DNA from: Pachyseris speciosa
Lineage: Eukaryota > Cnidaria > Anthozoa > Scleractinia > Pachyseridae
NCBI GenBank assembly: GCA_016490735.1
Contig: JAEMWC010001001.1
Span: forward strand, 75,001-139,000
Length of the DNA: 64,000 nucleotides
Direction of reading: 5' to 3'
The notes below the pieces were generated by a model. That model saw nothing but the letters and a program-made list of their open reading frames with translations. It ran no database searches and had not been told where the DNA came from. Positions 60,970-64,000 of this stretch are shown here, in pieces; position 1 is the stretch's first letter, and the number at the start of each line of letters is the position of its first letter. Position numbers and translations under genes: made by a program.

Positions 60970-61981
60970 TTATATTATATCGTTGGATTAAAATTTGATG
61001 ATGATCTGAAATTGTTTTTTCGTCTAATATAGAATCCAAGTACACACAGAAAAAAATAACACTACCGTCAAGAGGTGCGATGGAGCTAGGATCCAAATCA
61101 CCAAAAGTCATTTGCCGACTACCACTTCTGTTAGCCGCTGTAAAACTTCCAATATGTTTTTTATTCCAATAGATTTTACTTGTGTTTGTTTTTGGAGAAG
61201 ATAAATTATCCCAGTGAACAGACAAGCAGTGCCAAACATTTATTTGACCCAAATCATTTGAGGAATAATCAGATATCTTTCTGAAGTTCTGTATAGATGC
61301 TGCTGGACCAAAATATACACAATTTGATTGATCAACACCACTTATAACTAAATTTGAACCATTGTAATAGCTGACAAACTTATCATAACCTCTATTATCA
61401 TGACCAAAAAGACCATTTTTCCATGGACTTCCACCTGTATTTGAATTTAATTTATAAACAATGAAGATATTAACAGCATTATTATTTAAATTGATTTGAC
61501 TTATCATTCTCTGTGATCCATCAAACTTCAAAAAATAACGTCCATTATATTTCTCAGCCTTAGTACAAACAGTGGGTCTTATGTTTAAAGTTGATTGTGT
61601 TGCATTATTTTCTTCATTCGAGAGATCGTACAATGTTTCAACTTTTCTGTCTGCATTCATATCTAAAAAATTATTATTCGCTCTGTCGATTTGATAAGTA
61701 CATTTTGAGTATAATCTGATAAATTCAGAAACCCACAAATCTAAAAAACTATCTCTAACAATATCAGAAACTTGTGATTTGACAACAACATGATCAGAAT
61801 CATTGCCAGCTTTTACATTTGTTAAAAGTTTGTTTCCAAGATCATAATACCCATCTTGAGTTAATGTAAAACCAATTCCTTTATCACCTCTATCACCTTT
61901 GAGACCTCTTTCACCTTTATCACCTTTATCACCTTTATCACCTTTATTGTCTTGATTTAGTGAATGATTGAATACACCCAT
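60953..61981 (-). CDS. Short fibre protein with collagen-like stalk and lectin-like head, unit 2
   Basis: 342 residues. The stalk starts MGVFNHSLNQDNKGDKGD with about eight collagen-type Gly-x-y triplets, then the shared GFTLTQDGYYDLGNKLLTNV motif. The C-terminal 250 residues read as a concanavalin/laminin-G-type beta-sandwich (YFLKFDGSQRM, FIVYKLNS, NVWHCLSVHWDN, KIYWNKKHIGSF). This head is unrelated to the compact head in unit 1, and the stalk is longer. A receptor-binding spike that recognises glycans or cell-surface proteins is likely. Confidence 0.7.
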   Translation of the reverse strand: MGVFNHSLNQDNKGDKGDKGDKGERGLKGDRGDKGIGFTLTQDGYYDLGNKLLTNVKAGNDSDHVVVKSQVSDIVRDSFLDLWVSEFIRLYSKCTYQIDRANNNFLDMNADRKVETLYDLSNEENNATQSTLNIRPTVCTKAEKYNGRYFLKFDGSQRMISQINLNNNAVNIFIVYKLNSNTGGSPWKNGLFGHDNRGYDKFVSYYNGSNLVISGVDQSNCVYFGPAASIQNFRKISDYSSNDLGQINVWHCLSVHWDNLSSPKTNTSKIYWNKKHIGSFTAANRSGSRQMTFGDLDPSSIAPLDGSVIFFCVYLDSILDEKTISDHHQILIQRYNINEQNN

Positions 61982-61998
61982 TATAATATTAATTTAGA

Positions 61999-64000
61999 TT
62001 AATTCATGACCACTTCAAGTGTGAATGCTGTATCAAATTCTCCACTATTAGGATGTGAATAGTCAATTATAAAATAGCCTCTCGATAATGATTTATTGAC
62101 GTTAACCGTTGTGATGTTTCTACTTAAAGAAGATTGTCTGTGTTCATAAATAGTTGCTGGTAATGGCAAAGGCCCACCACCTTCAGCTTTTGTCTTGAAG
62201 TAGAATATTCCGGGTTTTGTTCCTTGTATTACATACATATTCTTAATATGAAAGTTATTGTTATGAATGACTAAAAAATCAGCGCCATTTATCAATACAG
62301 GCTTTAAAGCATTCTTATTATGTCCTCGTTTGGCTTTGACAGAGCAATTTAAATATTGTATTTGACCAATTATTCCATTCCCATTCAAATTTAGATCACC
62401 TCCTAATTTCGGCCTGTAAAGAGCAAATCCACCCAAATCGAAAGCTGTTTCCATAATTACACCTGTGACACTTGAACGAAATAGATTCAAACTATTATTA
62501 TGAATTCTAAAGCCATTCAGATTTAAATCACCACCAAGTTTAGCCTCTTTTATCAGATAAGTGTTCATATTAATATTATTTAGCATTGTAAATTCACCAT
62601 TGTCTCCACCAAACAACCAATTTTCATTTTCTTTCACATCAAAACCATTCAAATCTAAATCAGTTTGTAATTGTATTGTTTCATTCACGATTTTGAAAGG
62701 TTCAGAGAAGTCGTAAACACTTGATGGAACGTCTGCAGCTTCGAAATCAATACCATATGCAACACAATGAACTTTGTACTTATTTGGATAAGTTGGGTTA
62801 GCATTAATATGAATCGTACAATATAAATATTCAGGTGGTGAACTTGCTGATGGTTTTTCAATCCATAATAAATATCTCGAATGATATTCATTTCTGTTGT
62901 CAAATTTTCTCCCTACAGTTTTATGAATTGTAATTCCACCAGTTGCATTGAATGTTACACTACTAAGGCTCATTCCTTCATAATCAGGAAATAGCCATTC
63001 AAGAATGAAAGTGTATTTTCCATCTTTTATTGTGTACATATTAAATCCAATTCTAGCTCTGTAAATATGATTAGCTTCTTTATTCAAGTCTATATCAATG
63101 ACCTTTTTTGAAATCAAATGTGGTGAACGAGGTAAATTGACATATCCATTGACTTTCAAGCCATATTCAGTGCTAATTTCATCGATATCATTCATCAAAT
63201 ATTTGAAAGCATTCTTTGGATGAGAAGCAGATGAAATATGACTTTTTTCTAATTGATCTAAATTTACGGCATCGGTTTTATTTGTTCCTTCTTTTAAGTT
63301 AATGATTTTATGCCCTCCAAGTTTCATATCCGCTTCCATCGCATTTGTTCCATTCAATAATAAAGTGTTCGCTCTCATAGCTATTCCAGCTTGATTTAAA
63401 ACTCTGAAGTTCACTGCATCAGTTTCATTCGAAGGGTCTGCTAAATTCGTCACTCTATTTCCACCCATTGACAAATCACCATACATTGCAGTCGAACCGT
63501 CTCGTCGAAGAAAATATTCGTCAGTATATCTTTTTGTAACCGCATCGTCTGCGTTAACAGGTGGAGCAAGATCAGTAATGGCATTGTTGTTCATATTCAG
63601 ATTTTGTTGTGCAATCGTATCGAGTTTGGTTTGCAACCTCTGGTCCACATAACTTTTGTTTACAGCGTCTTGTGGGTTTGAGGGGTTATCCTGTAGGTTG
63701 ATGATCTTGTTCAATTTCATGTCAACATTACCACCAAACGCAATTTGACCGTTTTTAATTTCATAAGCTGGGTCATGAACAAAGTAAGATAAATTGGTAT
63801 GATAACCATATACCCCATAAACGATGATATGTGTTTTGATGTTAATAGATGGAGCTGTGGCTAAAAGTATAACCTCAATTGACGCTTGACCACCACCAGT
63901 TTTTTCGATTTGGAAAACCTTCTTCATATAACCATCAACATACTGGGTTCTAAGAAAAGGTTGTTGAAACGGTTGTCCGGCTTCACGCATGTTTAATGTG
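61999..64000 (-). CDS. Long repeat-rich fibre protein, unit 2, partial at window edge
   Basis: Open from the window end to TAA at 61999 (more than 665 codons). The start lies outside, as alignment with unit 1 shows about 180 N-terminal residues are missing. Contents in order: a beta-rich domain (VDGYMKKVFQIEK), two or three shaft modules (NPQDAVNKSYVDQRL, DDAVTKRYTDEYFLRRDGS, NETDAVNF), a middle block (SHISSASHPKNAFKYL), the VTFNATGGITIHKT domain, and LGGDLNLNGFRI-type repeats. No lesion. It has fewer shaft modules than unit 1. Confidence 0.75.
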   Translation of the reverse strand, partial: TLNMREAGQPFQQPFLRTQYVDGYMKKVFQIEKTGGGQASIEVILLATAPSINIKTHIIVYGVYGYHTNLSYFVHDPAYEIKNGQIAFGGNVDMKLNKIINLQDNPSNPQDAVNKSYVDQRLQTKLDTIAQQNLNMNNNAITDLAPPVNADDAVTKRYTDEYFLRRDGSTAMYGDLSMGGNRVTNLADPSNETDAVNFRVLNQAGIAMRANTLLLNGTNAMEADMKLGGHKIINLKEGTNKTDAVNLDQLEKSHISSASHPKNAFKYLMNDIDEISTEYGLKVNGYVNLPRSPHLISKKVIDIDLNKEANHIYRARIGFNMYTIKDGKYTFILEWLFPDYEGMSLSSVTFNATGGITIHKTVGRKFDNRNEYHSRYLLWIEKPSASSPPEYLYCTIHINANPTYPNKYKVHCVAYGIDFEAADVPSSVYDFSEPFKIVNETIQLQTDLDLNGFDVKENENWLFGGDNGEFTMLNNINMNTYLIKEAKLGGDLNLNGFRIHNNSLNLFRSSVTGVIMETAFDLGGFALYRPKLGGDLNLNGNGIIGQIQYLNCSVKAKRGHNKNALKPVLINGADFLVIHNNNFHIKNMYVIQGTKPGIFYFKTKAEGGGPLPLPATIYEHRQSSLSRNITTVNVNKSLSRGYFIIDYSHPNSGEFDTAFTLEVVMN

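Larger units (their letters stand above)
58991..64000. mobile_element. Virus-like element, unit 2 (open at the window end)
   Basis: Starts in the repeat zone and repeats the gene order of unit 1: VLTF3-like (+), then membrane protein, phospholipase-like, short fibre and long fibre on the minus strand. All five visible genes are open. The long fibre runs off at 64000, so packaging ATPase, capsid and replication genes would be expected beyond the window. Confidence 0.65.

Noticed and set aside
1..64000. Bacterial or phage origin because of fibre and packaging genes
   Set aside because: SINEs, LINEs, LTR elements, splice sites and Polinton hallmarks show animal nuclear DNA; the fibre genes are interpreted as eukaryotic virus-like.

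Overview
The window looks like animal nuclear DNA, most likely from a marine invertebrate and plausibly an anthozoan cnidarian such as a coral. This is inferred from spliced-looking exons, CR1/L2-like LINEs, Penelope-like elements, tRNA-derived SINEs, a Polinton and a GT31 glycosyltransferase. There is no bacterial gene organisation. Very little is single-copy host sequence. The only clearly intact recognisable host gene is a beta-1,3-glycosyltransferase at 19668-20708. Two unrecognised exon-like ORFs lie at 757-1562 and 3272-4510.

Layout. 1-9600: an inverted Penelope remnant with a hammerhead-like motif, unknown exons, a TA-flanked MITE and two truncated LINEs on opposite strands. 9655-13332: a degenerate Penelope-like element (copy C) carrying a 1.33-kb terminal-inverted-repeat insertion. 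13.6-17.3 kb: a large foldback and a 3-kb thicket of direct and inverted MITE-type repeats. 17.3-23.9 kb: a LINE tail, MITEs and the glycosyltransferase gene.

23869-47749 is one nested mosaic. A Ty3/gypsy retrotransposon (minus strand, 104-bp LTRs, TTAT target duplication) was interrupted by a SINE. The SINE was in turn interrupted by a 16.8-kb Polinton/Maverick (26198-42959, ~540-bp TIRs, ACCGG target duplication). A 5'-truncated Penelope element (copy A) landed separately near gag, with a 13-bp duplication. The Polinton keeps recognisable genes for protein-primed DNA polymerase B, integrase, packaging ATPase, double-jelly-roll-type capsid protein, a minor-capsid candidate and several small membrane or coiled-coil proteins. 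Nearly all are broken by frameshifts or stops, and no maturation protease is evident.

47.8-52.8 kb holds a second tRNA-type SINE, a gypsy integrase scrap and Penelope copy B, the sister of copy C.

52.8-64.0 kb is the most unusual part. Two related, AT-rich virus-like units sit head to tail, the second running off the window. They share a gene order: VLTF3-like zinc-ribbon factor (+), then on the minus strand a hydrophobic membrane protein, a small protein with a phospholipase-like glycine loop and His-Asp pair, a short fibre and a long repeat-rich fibre. In unit 1 these are followed by an A32-type packaging ATPase. The two short fibres share their N-terminal stalk but have entirely different C-terminal heads. 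Unit 1 is partly decayed. The genes visible in unit 2 are all open. The combination suggests an integrated virus or virus-like mobile element with exchangeable receptor-binding modules. Capsid, polymerase and integrase genes are not visible in this part and may lie beyond 64 kb.
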